Part shown: piece after piece, positions 38,385 to 50,056 of the stretch
How the letters are laid out: each line of letters starts with the position of its first letter
Numbering within the stretch: the stretch's first letter is position 1
Assembly: GCF_021730395.1 (NCBI RefSeq)
Contig: NC_069378.1
Location: 40,499,001-40,563,000 of the forward strand
Length of the DNA: 64,000 nucleotides
Source: Mercenaria mercenaria
Taxonomy: Eukaryota > Mollusca > Bivalvia > Venerida > Veneridae
Direction of reading: 5' to 3'
Translations under genes and position numbers: made by a program
Notes under the pieces: generated by a model
Told to the model about the DNA's origin: nothing
The model's input: the letters and a program-made list of their open reading frames with translations, nothing else
Databases searched by the model: none

Positions 38385-39577
38385 TCACCGGACTGGAGGG
38401 AGCTTCTCAATGTACAGTCTTTGTGCATTAGCATTTGCTAACTTGAGGAGATCACCCCAAGATTGGCCTCTGGCCTCAGCTATTCTGGATGCAACCCATC
38501 CAATCATGTAGGGATTGGACTTTTTACAGCGTGGCGGGCTGAAATAAGGAGCATGCATCTCAAGGAGCAAGCGGGAAGACTCTAAGTTTACGGAGCATGT
38601 CGAGATAGTCATTGGACTTACATAACTCTGAACCCAACATAAGTGTTAGGGAACACCTCAAACCATATCTGTAACATGTCCAGAGACCCTGTAAAGCAGC
38701 TAAGATGAATCAGCTGCTCCTTCATGACTGAGGGGATGACTCTGTAACAAATAAAACATAGTTAACAGAGACTCATCTGAAAGGTTTGTCAAACTTCTGC
38801 AATGAATAACAAGCACATGCTCCGGTTGCAGCAAAGTCAGGACTTGCGGAGCTGTTCAGCCCATTTTTCAGCAGGTTAAGTTTGATCAAGAACCGATCTC
38901 CCATAATCCTGCTACTTCCGGAAATTGGAGAACTTCCGCCAGCTTACTGAACGCTTTCTCGGTAAGCGCTTTCGGGGGGTGGAATCCCACGACCGTTAAA
39001 ACACCCTGATCAGACTATGATTTAATACCCTCCTGTGTAGGGTAAGTCTCAGGGTCACAAAAACCCCAACAACTCCCACGAGGTGAACCTCGTGAGACTC
39101 TAGGGGGTTCAGATTACTCATCTCCTTCAGAGATGGGTTAGTCATCCCCCACTCCTTCATAGTCCTGTCAAGGTGACAGTGACTATCAAAAGCCTCAGGC
39201 AACTTAGGGAGGTTCTGTTGATCATCCTTGGACAGCTGAAATAAGTGTCCAAGTTTCTCAACCTGGTGTCGCTCAATCATCGACACCAATGACAACAGAA
39301 AGCGCCAGTGCACCAAGGCCCTGACATCATCACCCTCCGGTCTTAATTTCACGTCCCTGGGAACCGACACCCCCATAGTCACACCTAAATCAACCATTGC
39401 CTGCACTGTGGAGGCATCTGGCTGCTCAACCGAGGATAGTGGACTCAGCGATTCAAGATAGACCAGCAAATCACTGAGCTCTCGATGTGCTCCTAAAAGC
39501 CACCTGCAGCACAGCTTCAGGGCGCTTAATCTGTGTTGAGATATTTCTGTGAACCGTATGACCGGGTTTACGGCCAA
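38385..39577 (-). pseudogene. TatD-nuclease-like segments antisense within the LTR fossil
   Basis: Two minus-strand open segments resemble opposite ends of a TatD-type metal-dependent nuclease: 39577-38996 contains AFDSHCHLDRTMKEWG (the DSHCHLD metal-binding start), and 38612-38385 contains LLLEMHAPYFSPPRCKKSNP and NANAQRLY (the usual C-terminal block). They lie between the 5' LTR and the integrase remnant, overlapping the latter slightly, in the opposite direction. They are treated here as part of a broken element. Confidence 0.6.
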
Positions 39578-41156
39578 TAAGCTAATGTTGGTTCGGGAGG
39601 TAAATGCGCCTGCTCACCTAATGTTTCCTCAGCATCTGGGTAAAGGCCAGTCCCCTAGTGATTACTCAGATGAATTGGTCCAAAAGTTGTGGGAGGCACA
39701 TGATACAGCCCGCAAAATGATGAAAACTTCCTCAAAAAGAATGAAGCGCAATTATGACTTGCGTTTACTTGAGAGGAATTATGAGGTAGGTGATAGGGTT
39801 TACCTACTTGATACTGAGGTGTTGAAGGGTAAATGCCGTAAGCTCTGTCCACCATGGAAGGGACCAGGGGTGATAGTATCCAAATAATATCATCTTTCCT
39901 CTTCCGTGTGAAACTTAGAAATGCTGTTTTGGCAGTAAACCATGACAGACTAAAAAAGAGTAAGGACAAGGAAGTGCCCCAGTGGATTAAGCACTGGGAG
40001 CAAAATTCAGGTGACATAACTGCTGCTAAGGGCAGCGACCGAGTCTACTGCTTATGTCGAAAGCCATGGCAGGGTATTTATAATCCAGTGTGATTTCTGT
40101 ATGGAGTGGTTCCATGGGTTCTGTTTGAACATAACTGCGTCTGATGCACTAGACATAAATCAGTACAAGTGTCCGGCTGTCAAAGAAGAGTGAGGACTCA
40201 AAATTGATCATTTTGGGTATGTTTTCAGAATATGGCTGAAGAATACAAAGACGGTCTGGACAGGGTGATTAAGGTGCTAAAGATGAGCAACCTAGCAAAC
40301 CCAAAAGAAATGGCAGCAAAAATCACCTGAAGTAGGTGATCGAACAGGTTTGAAATCCTGTTGGACCAGGTCCGTGAAGCCAAAAGCAGGCATAGGTATA
40401 GCTGGTTAAGAGATCTGGCCAGGGAGTTAGACGTTCTACAGTGTCACTCCCGTGAGTGGATTTCCCAGAATGTGAGCCGTTTGGGGCCCATTCATAAATC
40501 CAAGTGGCAGGATGCCCCATGTGGACAGAGTAGGGACATCCGATTAGGGACAGATCCGGCTATTGAACCGACTGGTGAGAACCTCGAGTTGGTTCCTCCG
40601 GCAGAGCAACAGTTGCTTGTTGGGGGAGAGGCCGACAGCGAGTCAGAATCGGTTTCCTCTGGAACTTCTGAAAAGTTGCTGGGATGTAACAGCCCAACAC
40701 TACCCTCAGGTAGTGGGAAGCCGGTTAGTCCTGTTAAGCCTCGTCCGCGTGAGCGAGACGAGAGTAAGACCCAGCACAGTGCTTCTGGAACAGGGCAGGT
40801 TCCACAAGGCCCTGATTCTAGAACGCTTAGTCCGGCAGAGAGGGCACCAAGACCTATTGGGCAAGGCAAGCCTCAGCTAGTCATTACTGTGCCGGGTAAG
40901 GGGAAGCAGCCTGCTGGTCAGGGGAAAGGATCCCATGTTAAAGGCTGTTCTGTTCAGCATTCGCTGAGTGGAGAAACCCTTGCAAAGATGCCCAAGCCGT
41001 CTTTGGGGGAAACAGGGCAACCAGGGCATGGCCCTAGTTGTCCGGTAGGAGGATGTGGGGCAGGTGTTAGTCGCAAACATGCGCATCTCTGTCATTTGCC
41101 CAGTGTGTTTAATCTTGCTCTTTCGGGAGAAGAAATATCCCACCGCTGCCACCAAT

Positions 41157-41376
41157 ATTGTAATTGGTGATAAAACAAAGTAGCCCAATACCACTTACCA
41201 ATAACCTTAGAAGAACGATGATGTTGTATCAAGATGTGATACAGACAGATTCTGTTTTGTAGTGGTTGTAATGGACGTACGTCTAACCGGCTGGAACTCT
41301 CCAAGTGAAATCACCCCTTTCGGCTTCCGGTAGGGCTATCCTCAAGTAGGCCGGACCAGACTGGACAGGCACTACA
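41157..41376 (+). repeat. 3' LTR of the fossil element
   Basis: Same sequence as the 5' LTR with about 9% difference, followed directly by the CCTAT duplication. Confidence 0.78.
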
Positions 41377-41477
41377 CCTATCCTCACAGGGTTGTCTAGG
41401 AATACGGAATTTCCGTAATCCTAGAAGCGGAGGCTAGGATTACGGTACCGTAATCGTAGCCACTGCCATTTTGTAAA

Positions 41478-43194
41478 GGCAGTGGCTAGGGTTACGGTAC
41501 CGTATTTCTAGACAACCCTATGAGAATAGGCTAGGATCACGGAAGTATTTAAGAGGAATCAAATATATATGTTAGGACATGCATAAATGATGTTGTTAAC
41601 TTTTTTGTTTCACTTAAAATAGCGATTTTTCATGTCTGCCATATTATTTCGTGTCATCGATCCGCCATTTTGGGTTAGTAAAATATAGGTGGACAGTTAT
41701 TTATGCGCTGTTGATGAATGATTATGAACGATAAAAGTTAAAATATTCTTAATGAAAATAGTAATGTTTCAATATTTACATAATTGTCCAACTATATCCA
41801 CAGGTGCCCGTCCAGTCTTGGTGCCAATATGGGTGCCGCCCCCTCAAAAAAAAAAAAAAATTAAAAACACTGTTTTAAGCCTAAAACGAAAAAAAAAATT
41901 TTTTTCCCTATATATACTCTTATATGGAAAAGGTGCATGTGTTGCCGTAACGCTATGGAGGTTTACTAGGACACGCTGTGGAACAACCAAAATGTCCAGT
42001 TCAGTATTAATGCAAGCTACCCTGCTGCAATTTACACATCATGCATTTATAAAATAGTAAACAATCCTATTCTACCTAGCAAACAGCCTTAAATAACTTA
42101 CATTTAAATTCTAAGACGCAAACAACGGAAAAGGTTTTCGTTTGAAACAAAATGGCCGATCGTCACTGTTATTTTGCAAGTGTCTAGACAATTTGGCTTG
42201 TTTGAATGTCATGATTATGCAATTTTTTTCTTTCATTTTTAATTGTTTTTCTCTATTTTGTTTTCTTTTCTCTTTCTTCTTTAACTAACCCATAACAGGC
42301 TGGTAACATTGCCCGATCGGGCTTTCGACATAAAAAGTAATATTTCTTGAAAACTAATGAAGTTATTTTTTTCAAACTTAGTCCATTTATTAAGCATAAC
42401 AAATTATACAAATTAGAATAAAAATAACTTGGTTGCCTTCAGTTTTGGTAGAATTATTTCCCCTTTTCAGATTTTTATGACGCATAATCTTTGAAGTCCA
42501 AAAAAATATGTTCTAATGCTAAGTTTAAAACAAAAAAAGGGTTCAATGGCTTTCTAATGCTCTAAATTATTGCGCTAGTACATGAATGTTTACATTTTAC
42601 TCTGCTTTCACTTACAACATCATAGAGAAATGTTAGTTTTAAAAAAAATGCTCGTACATCTGCACTAGAAACGAAGTATTAACCCTAAATATATAGAATA
42701 AAGGTATTGGCGCACAAGTTTGGAGCAATAGAAAGCCATTGAACCTTTTCTGTTTTAAACATTGCATTAAAACATAACTATTTTGGACTTCAAAAATTAT
42801 GCATCATAAAAATCTGAAAAAGGGAAGTAATTCTAACAAAACTGAAGGCAACAAAGTTACTTCTATCTTGATAAGCATCATATGTTATGCTTAATAAATG
42901 GACCAAGTTTGAAAGAAATATCTTTATTATTTTTCAAGAAATATCCCTTTTATGTCTTAAGCCCAATCGGGCAATGTTACCAGCCTGCATAATACGACAG
43001 ACATGAAAAATCGCTATTTTAAGTGAAACAAGTAAGTTAACAACATCATTTATGCATGTACTAACATATATATGATTCCTCTTAAATACTTCCGTAGTCC
43101 TAGCCTATTCTCATAGGGTTGTCTAGAAATACGGAACTTCCGTAATCCTAGAATCGGAGGCTAGGATTACGGTACCGTAACCCTAGCCACTGCC
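41478..43194. mobile_element. Foldback/TIR element B, with a second inner inverted repeat
   Basis: Outer arms 41478-41645 and ~42993-43194 match element A. A second inverted pair, ~42297-42560 and ~42705-42992 (ACATTGCCCGATCGGGC and GCCCAATCGGGCAATGT), lies directly inside the right arm. No transposase reading frame is seen. Confidence 0.72.
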
Positions 43195-43644
43195 TTTTGT
43201 AAACACTTCATAGGAAATGCCACTGATGATAATTTACTATCAGCTAAATTCTTGTCATAAGCATACTTATCTAAATAACTTACTTGATTGATGGTTGCAT
43301 TGTACAGAGTTTATGCAATGAGAAACAACTCAAAAGTTGTTATTTTGAAATAATTTATGTTCGTTGCTATTTCAGGAAGTAAACATACAAACTCCAACGC
43401 AGTGATCTCCCTTGCCGCTTCGCTCATTGATCACTGCCAACACAAATTTTTTAGCTAAAATTGAGCTAAACGGACTTTTTTATTTAAATATTTTTTTCGT
43501 TATTTTTTCCCAGTGTTTTCAAAGTTTACCCTTCTTTCAGCACCGGCGAATGTTCCATAATAAAAAAATAACGATTGTAAAATTTATTTACTTATATTCA
43601 CAGAATAATTTCTATCCCCGACACCGGTTAGAAAGTAAACAAAC
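43195..43644. other. Region upstream of the helicase gene
   Basis: AT-rich, no gene. It holds a 9-bp-stem inverted repeat, GCAGTGATC (43399) and GATCACTGC (~43430). A promoter should lie here, but I see no clear TATA or initiator. Confidence 0.4.
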
Positions 43645-46600
43645 ATGTCTAACTCGAAGTTAATCTTTGACGCCGTTCATGATTATAATGCCTCTATTGA
43701 CCCCAAGCCAAAGCAGATAGAGGCTTTTGAATATTTTCTTGCTGGCAAGGATGTTATTGTAAATCTACCGGTTGGGTATGGTAAAAGTTTGATATACCAT
43801 GTGTTGCCAAAACTTGTACAGAGAGCTACGCCCGATTTGGAGAAGCCAGTGGTACTCACAATATCTCCACTGAATATCATACAAACAGAACAAATTGATA
43901 TTCTTAAACGGCATAACATAAGTGCATGTAGTCTACCTTATTTGGACAACGAAGAATCTTTGGATTCTGATTTGAACCAGTTTAACCACTCAATTGTCAA
44001 TGGTGATTTTGCTGTGGTATTTTCCCATCCAGAGGCATTGTTGAATACTTCTAAAGGACAGGAACTTTTAACCAGCTGCAGTTTTATTCACAGAGTTGCA
44101 GCATTAGTTATAGATGAATGCCATATTGTTGAAACTTGGTAAGTTTGATAAAATGCAAGCATTGGTGATGAAATTATTTTTGTTTATACTCTGTCGTCAG
44201 TAATGTCTAATGGTTCATCATCGTGGTAGTGCTTGGCTTTAAATATGCCAAACATTTCAATTATAAATGGGAAGACTGTACGAACTTAATAATAATAAGT
44301 TATTTGTTGAAATTTGTTGAAACTGCGCAACAGTTTATCAGTTGGTATGTTTTGTATAGATAAACGTCTCACTCAACAACTATGGTTATAATAAATGTAG
44401 ACGAGTCCTTGCCCTGGCCAAGGGATAAAGATTCCGGATATCATACTCAAAGTTCCTTATCTGTAAGGCAAGCACTCTACCAACAGAGCTACCTGGGACG
44501 AATAGTTTATCAATCAAAGTAATGAAGTAAGCAGTATTTGCAACTACTATGAGTCTAAACGAAGGTTGCATTTAAGGTCTTTTATTATATACCTAAATAA
44601 ATTCTGTAAAAAATCAGCTTGTATTTTACCATTAAATATGAACACACAGACAAAAATTCCGTATTGTACCTTTTGAATTCCGTATTGTACCTTCCGTATT
44701 GTATGCTGCCGGACTATTTTCATTAATATGCATGACACGACACATTTCTATAAATAGCGCACATAAAAACTTCACTAAGTTCCAATTAATATCGATAAAC
44801 ATTGGAGATTTCGTTCAATAACAAAACAAGAATCAAAATGGTAAAGGTATATAATAAAAGGGTCATTATAACAGTAGCTGGATCTGAGACTTTGTATTCG
44901 GCTCTCGTGGATTTTGCAAGGTCGGATCACACTCGGCGCTTGCGTGCCTCGTGAGATCCGATCTAGCAAAATCCACTCGAGCCGAATACTGCATCCCAGA
45001 TCCAGCTACTGTTATAATAACCCTATTATATTTGTCATCTTGACAACAGCTTTCAGTCCAAAAAGCAACATACTCTAGCTTGACTGGTATCTGCCCATAT
45101 AGCTCAGTTGTTTGAGCAAAAGACTAGAGTAACAGGTTCGATCTCTGGACGTGTTAAAATTTCTCCTTGATGATTTGATATAACAGTGTAACAATATATT
45201 GAAATTCACTGTATCACGATAAATTAGTCTGATGGTATGCATATCGTATCATATGCCTGTTTCACATTACAGTGAAAATAAGAATCAATGAATGAAAACG
45301 TTCATAAAATCAGTGTTAAAGATAGTAACTAAACAGAAGTTCCATTTCTTTAAAGCAAAATTTCAAGTACTTTCCAAGTGTAGCCCGCCGGCTTAGCTCA
45401 GTAGGTAGTGTTGGTCTATGGATCGCGGGGTCTTGAGTTCGATCGGAGGCGTATGTTCTCCGTGACTATTTGATAAACAACATTGTGTCTGAAATCATCA
45501 GTCCTCCGCCTCTGATTCATGTGGGGAAGTTGGCAGTTACTTGCAGAGAACAGGTTTTTACTGGTACAGAAGCCAGGAACACTGGTTAGGTTAACTGCCC
45601 GTCGTTACATGACTGAAATACTGCTGAAAAACAGCATTAACAAACTTTCCAAGTGTAGAAATATTGATCTTTTTTTTCATATTGTTTTATGAATGCTTAC
45701 TTATGAGACTTGGTACATGTGTATCGTGATACGTACCATCTTGGTGCATCTGCATCCCTATATTTATTGTATCGTGAGGCTAACTTAACACTACACCCCT
45801 AATTTGATCTCAGACATTGGGTCAAAAGGTCATTCATCTTAACTCTGATTCAAGTGTGGTAGTTGCCAGTTACTAGCAGAGAAATGGGTCAGTACTGGTA
45901 AAACCCCTGGAACACTGGTTAGGCTAAATGGTCGTCAGTATAAAACTGATCGAAATATTGCTTGACACGGGCATAAATCAAAACAAAGTTTGACAGGACT
46001 TCGTGTTTTGAGAAAACTGCATTCTATGCTAGGAAATAAACAAAAACAAATAAAACACATGTATAAAATTTACTTGTAAGTCATTTTTTATAATTCAAAT
46101 TGACAGTTTAAAGTATGCATATAATGGTGTATATTCATTGAAACTTAATGATAATGCTTTGCTCAGATAGCTCAATTGGCAAGAGCAACCTAGGCCTACA
46201 GTAGACCGGCTATGGGGAGATTTGGGTTCGAATCCCAATCTGAATAAGCATCATTATGTTTCTTATATTACTTTTAGTAATCCAAAATTACAAACTTGTA
46301 AGTTAATATAGTATATACAATTTATATGGACTTTAGGGATACACAGTAAAAGTTCATTGATACAATGAAAACATGTAACTTAGATATAATTCATTTTGAC
46401 TGAAATGAAGCAGCAAATGAGCCACGCCATGAGAAAACCAACACAGTGATTTTGTGACCAATATTGATCCAGACCAGCCTGCATATCTGCGCAGTCTGGT
46501 AAGGATCCATGCTGTTCCCTCTTAAAGCCTATAGCAGTTAGGGAAACCGTTAGCAAACAGCATGGATCCTGACCAGACTGCGCAAGCTGATCGCATACAC

Positions 46601-47985
46601 ACTATGTTGGTTTTCTCATGGCATGGCTCAAATTGACAACAAGAGCATCACATTTGACTTTTTTTGTCTTTGTATTATAAAGATATTGCCCTACCTGTGT
46701 GGGCAAAATTCTTTAAAAACACAGAATGGGTTTATGTTCCTACCTGTACAGTTGTTGATGATGAAAAAGTGCTGCAAGTTTTAAAGCAATAGCTTTGATA
46801 GTTTAGCGAAAAAAGCTGAGCTAAACAAAAAATTAAAGCAAAAAATCTGATTTTTAAGTCTAAAAGGGGCCATAATTCTTGCAAAAATTAGGATAGAGTT
46901 AATTCTTTTGCTGTCAGCTAATGATGAACAGGTGTTGCAAGTTTTAAAGCAATAGCTTTGACAGTTTTGGAGAAAAACTGACCTAAAAAAACTTAACCAG
47001 GCATTGCCAATGCCAGTCAAGTGAAGTGATTACAATAACTCATCACTTTTTCTTTTCAAAAAATAAGATTAGCTCAAAATAAAATATATACATAAATCAT
47101 ATGACAACTGGATGAAATTGTAATTCATTAACCTAGCTAATGAAATTTCATTAATTAATTTTCAGGGGTGAAGAATTTCGCACAGCTTTCAAAAAGTTGA
47201 AAACACTTCCAGCTGTGTTTGAAAACAAGCCCATTCTTGCTCTAAGTGGAACACTAACTGTTGGACAACTGAAAAAACTTCCAGAGATTTTAGGCATGAA
47301 AAATCCTGCTATTGTTCAAGAAAGTCCAGACAGACAAAACATTTTTCTACAAAAAATTGAAAAGGTAAAAGGTCAGGATATTTGTGAAATATATGAGGAG
47401 GTGTTTAAGAAAGAATGTGATAACCTCAAGCAAAGCCCTATGTCATACCCCGTGACACTGCTGTTTATGCCACTGTTTTATATCAGCCAAGCAGCTGCAT
47501 ATTTACAACATATTTTTGGAAAAGCAGACATAACCAACTCTTACTATGCAGTTTTATATTCGCGACAGGATAAAGCTGTAATTCAGGCAACTGTGACTGA
47601 TTTGCAATCTGATAATCCAAGAATACGTTTAGTCCTAACATCATCTGTAGCAGGCATGGGTTTTGATCCCCCCTGTGTTACTCGTGTGATTCATGCTAAA
47701 CCCCCTCGGACACTGTCACAGTATTTGCAAGAAATTGGGCGAGCTGGCAGACGTGGACAAAAAGCAACAGCTACATTGTATTATAACAACAGAGATATTG
47801 CTAAAAACATTCCAGGAATTGAGGATGATATCTTACAGTACTGTAAAACAGATGACAAATGTCTACGTGAAATACTGCTGGGTAATTTCGGGTTCAGTAA
47901 AACCCAGATATCTAATGAAGAGTGTTGCTCTTACTGTGCAACAAAAGAACTGGACATTGCTGGTTTATTTGATGATACCTTGTGA
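43645..47985 (+). CDS. RecQ-like SF2 DNA helicase, two exons
   Basis: Exons 43645-44138 and 47166-47985 join in phase across a 3.0-kb GT-AG intron (ETW|GEEF), giving 437 residues. Helicase motifs are in order: LPVGYGKS (Walker A, 41-48), ISPLN (motif Ia, about 73-77), VIDECH (157-160), LALSGTLT (motif III, ~189-196), TSSVAGMGFD (motif V), QEIGRAGRRG (motif VI, 353-362). Cysteines at 391, 397, 418-419 and 422 fit a RecQ zinc site. It stops there, without winged-helix or HRDC domains, so it is shorter than cellular RecQ proteins. GYGKS replaces the usual GAGKS. It should unwind DNA using ATP. Its convergent partner is the DUF6589-like gene. It may be a divergent host helicase or a transposon helicase. 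Confidence 0.85.
44365..44505 (-). mobile_element. tRNA-like SINE fragment
   Basis: The minus strand reads CCCAGGTAGCTCTGTTGGTA, GAGTGCTTGCCTTACAG, a tRNA-type box A region. It lies in the helicase intron. A related fragment is at 52808-52945. Confidence 0.55.
44850..45030. mobile_element. Palindromic MITE in the helicase intron
   Basis: Ends GGGTCATTATAACAGTAGCT and AGCTACTGTTATAATAACCC are inverted, with inner pairs GGATCTGAGA-type and GATTTTGC/GCAAAATC. Confidence 0.72.
45088..45180 (+). mobile_element. tRNA-like SINE head
   Basis: TATAGCTCAGTTGTTTGAGC and GGTTCGATCTC give box A and box B. The ends do not pair into an acceptor stem, so this is not a tRNA gene. Confidence 0.5.
45385..45650 (+). 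mobile_element. tRNA-derived SINE, full copy
   Basis: Head GCCCGCCGGCTTAGCTCAGT with GAGTTCGATC, then the shared body GTGGGGAAGTTGGCAGTTAC and ACACTGGTTAGGTTAACTGC. The same family is at 49722 and 61944, with a body fragment at 45820-45985. It resembles bivalve RUDI-type SINEs as I know them. Confidence 0.75.
45820..45985 (+). mobile_element. SINE body fragment
   Basis: Only the 3' body is present: AGTTGCCAGTTACTAGCAGA and AACACTGGTTAGGCTAAATG. Confidence 0.6.
46150..46245 (+). mobile_element. tRNA-like sequence, probably a pseudogene or SINE head
   Basis: It has a D-arm-like TAGCTCAATTGGCAAGAGCA, a perfect T arm (TTGGGTTCGAATCCCAA) and TCAGA/TCTGA near the ends. The middle is too long and lacks a clean anticodon arm, so I do not call a functional tRNA. 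Confidence 0.45.
46419..46629. mobile_element. Palindromic MITE, copy 5 (211 bp)
   Basis: Same family as the 235-bp copies but about 24 bp shorter, flanked by AAAT on both sides, in the helicase intron. Confidence 0.8.
46641..47080 (+). repeat. Pearl-like element, two units
   Basis: Head ACAAGAGCATCACATTTGAC. Units AGGGGCCATAATTCTTGC and CAATAGCTTTGATAGTTT match the 24.7-kb element. Tail AAAAAATAAGATTAGCTCAA. It ends about 85 bp before the second helicase exon. Confidence 0.7.
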
Positions 47986-48149
47986 TTTTCAAATATAAGT
48001 CGAGTGAACAATTCTTTTAATTAAAAATCACCTACTGATATAAATGGAAATGAAAATGGCCTGTTGATATCAAAATCAATACAGTAAGTCTGTTTCATTT
48101 ATGCAGTTACAAGATGCATGTTTTAAGGACAAAGTGTATAAAATATTTC

Positions 48150-48155
48150 AATAAA
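48150..48155 (+). terminator. Candidate polyadenylation signal of the helicase gene
   Basis: AATAAA lies 165 nt after the helicase stop codon. It is a plausible 3' end, supported by motif and distance only. Confidence 0.35.
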
Positions 48156-49119
48156 CATAGGCTAAATAATACTAGAAGATCATTGCATTTTAATGAGATC
48201 AAAATGTAATATTGACCCTATATACAAGGTACGTTTATATGAAGTTTCATCAAAACAGCTCATTCTTATGTCAAGTCATCCATCGGAAACCAAAAGTTGA
48301 CGCCTGTCTCCCACCAACATACTTCTTGAAAAATTTGGTAAAAAAACCCTGAAACAAGAGTTTGTTACAGGGTTACCAATGTTCCTAACCATTTTTCCCC
48401 ATTTTTCACAAAGCATATTGCATGCCAATACAACATAATAGTAATTGGGCAACTTACAAACAACATATTCAAGTCATAACTGTATATCATATATTTCAGC
48501 AAGATAAAGTTTGAAAATGTCTGGACATCTAAAAATGCTGATTGCTTCCAAATGCTAATATCAGTATTTTAAGGATTTAATGTGATTTCACTTTTAAACT
48601 GGTTAGGAAAAATAAATCAGCGTGCAAGAATGTCACAATATACACCTGTCATAGCAATTTTCTTTACAGTAGGACAAGTATTTTTTTGCCAATTATAAAA
48701 AAAGTAACAAAATAAGTAATTTTTAGTGTCAACAAAAGGAAGATAATCCTAAAAAAACTAGAAATACATTCTGCATGCTCACAGGCAGAATGTCGAGCCT
48801 GCCAGCTGTCTAAAAAAGTAACATTTATTACACTATTTGGCTGTGACAGAACTGACACAGTAGCACCTGTATTTGCATATAATTTGTTTTTTGACAAATG
48901 ATAAAAAAGATATATATATATATATATCATACAAGTCCACACAAAACTCATTACCCGGTCGAGATACTGATAGGTCAAAATACACCAAACACTGGATGTA
49001 ACATGCATGTTGTACCACAGAAAATTGGTCTCAATTTTTCCACACAAACAGTAATAAGAAATTTACAATATAAGCTATTTACAGTATCAACAAAGGGAAG
49101 TAATTCTAAAAACAAGATT

Positions 49120-49690
49120 GCCTCATATGTACCATGTTACATCAAAATCCCCTTATGCATGAAGAAGACATGCTCCAGACAATGTCATTCTTGTATCTGA
49201 CCTTTGGCATCTAACTGTGACCTTGACCTTTGACCTAGGGACCTGGTTCTTGAGTAAGACACTCCGTCTCATAAAAGTGAACATTCACGCCAAGTTACAT
49301 CAAAATCCCACGACGTATGAAGAAAGAAAATCCAGACAATCTTCAATTTGACCTCTGACCTCCAGCTGTGACCTTGACCTATGAGATAAGAATATGGGGT
49401 TTGCTCATGACATGTCTTCTTATTGTGGTCAACATTTATGCCAAATATAAACAAATTGGTCCATGCATGTCAAAGTTATGGTCTGGACAAACTTCAATTT
49501 GACCTTTGACCTCCAGCTGTTACCTTTACCTTTGACATAGGAACTTGGGGATTGCTCATGACACGTTCTTATTGAGGTTATCATTCATGCCTGTCAAAGT
49601 TATGGTCTGGACAAAACCGGACGGACACACGCATGCACATACACTAAATGTGACGACTATATAGAGCTCACGGCATGCAGGCTAGATAAA
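49120..49690 (+). repeat. Pearl-like array element, ~150-bp unit
   Basis: Three units with GTGACCTTGACCT and TCAAAGTTATGGTCTGGACA. The tail is GGACGGACACACGCATGCAC, and it ends TAGATAAAAA. Confidence 0.65.
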
Positions 49691-49721
49691 AATTTAAAAA
49701 AAAAAATCAATATAATATAAA

Positions 49722-49995
49722 GCCTATCCACTTAACTCAGTATGGAGACACAGATATACAGGTGGCGGGGTAGAGTTCGAGCCCTAGGAGAGGCGTATAT
49801 TATCCATGATGACTTGATAAAAGAAACTTCTGTCTGAAATAATCCGATCTCCACCTCTGATTCATGTGGGGAAGTTGGCAGTTACTTGATAACAGGTTTG
49901 TGCTGGTACAGAATCAAAGAACACTGGTTAGGTTAACTGGACACCATTGCAGAACTGACTGTAAAAAACAGTGCTTAACCTATAACAAACAAAAA
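49722..49995 (+). mobile_element. tRNA-derived SINE, diverged copy
   Basis: A degenerate head with GAGTTCGAGCC, then GTGGGGAAGTTGGCAGTTAC and ACACTGGTTAGGTTAACTGG. Confidence 0.68.
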
Positions 49996-50056
49996 CCAAA
50001 CAGAACTTTGGGTAGAGACAGGACAAAATACACCTAAAAATGGAAACATACATGTT

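Larger units (their letters stand above)
37965..41376 (+). mobile_element. Broken LTR retrotransposon fossil (Ty3/gypsy type)
   Basis: LTRs 37965-38182 (218 bp) and 41157-41376 (220 bp) are flanked by CCTAT at 37960-37964 and 41377-41381. They differ at about 20 positions (~9%), so the insertion is old. Plus-strand coding remnants: an integrase C-terminal segment at 39549-39887, a cysteine-rich PHD-finger-like remnant around 40040-40190, and a third proline/serine-rich open segment at 40361-41170. It is far shorter than whole family members and clearly broken, with several breaks. It sits inside element A. Confidence 0.8.
37154..41467. mobile_element. Foldback/TIR element A, split by an LTR element
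   Basis: Left arm GGCAGTGGCTACAATTACAG at 37154. Right arm in two pieces, 37850-37964 and 41382-41467, ending GTAGCCACTGCC. Short mirror motifs (TACGGTACCGTA, TTCCGTAATCCTAG) fill the arms. Original length was about 0.9 kb. Confidence 0.7.
47986..50056. other. Intergenic region between the convergent genes
   Basis: The helicase 3' UTR, then AT-rich sequence with a short TA run near 48910, an array element at 49120-49690 and a SINE at 49722-49995. No gene is seen. Confidence 0.5.

Noticed and set aside
40492-40869. 125-aa minus-strand proline/serine-rich frame
   Set aside because: Antisense shadow of the third open segment in the LTR fossil; no independent support.
43399-43440. GCAGTGATC/GATCACTGC inverted repeat as a terminal repeat of an Academ-like transposon
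   Set aside because: No matching sequence was found beyond the DUF6589-like gene up to 64 kb, so it cannot be called a terminus.
43683-43919. 78-aa minus-strand open frame
   Set aside because: Shadow of the first helicase exon.
46150-46245. Functional tRNA gene
   Set aside because: The T and D arms look good, but the anticodon region is too long and irregular; probably tRNA-derived.
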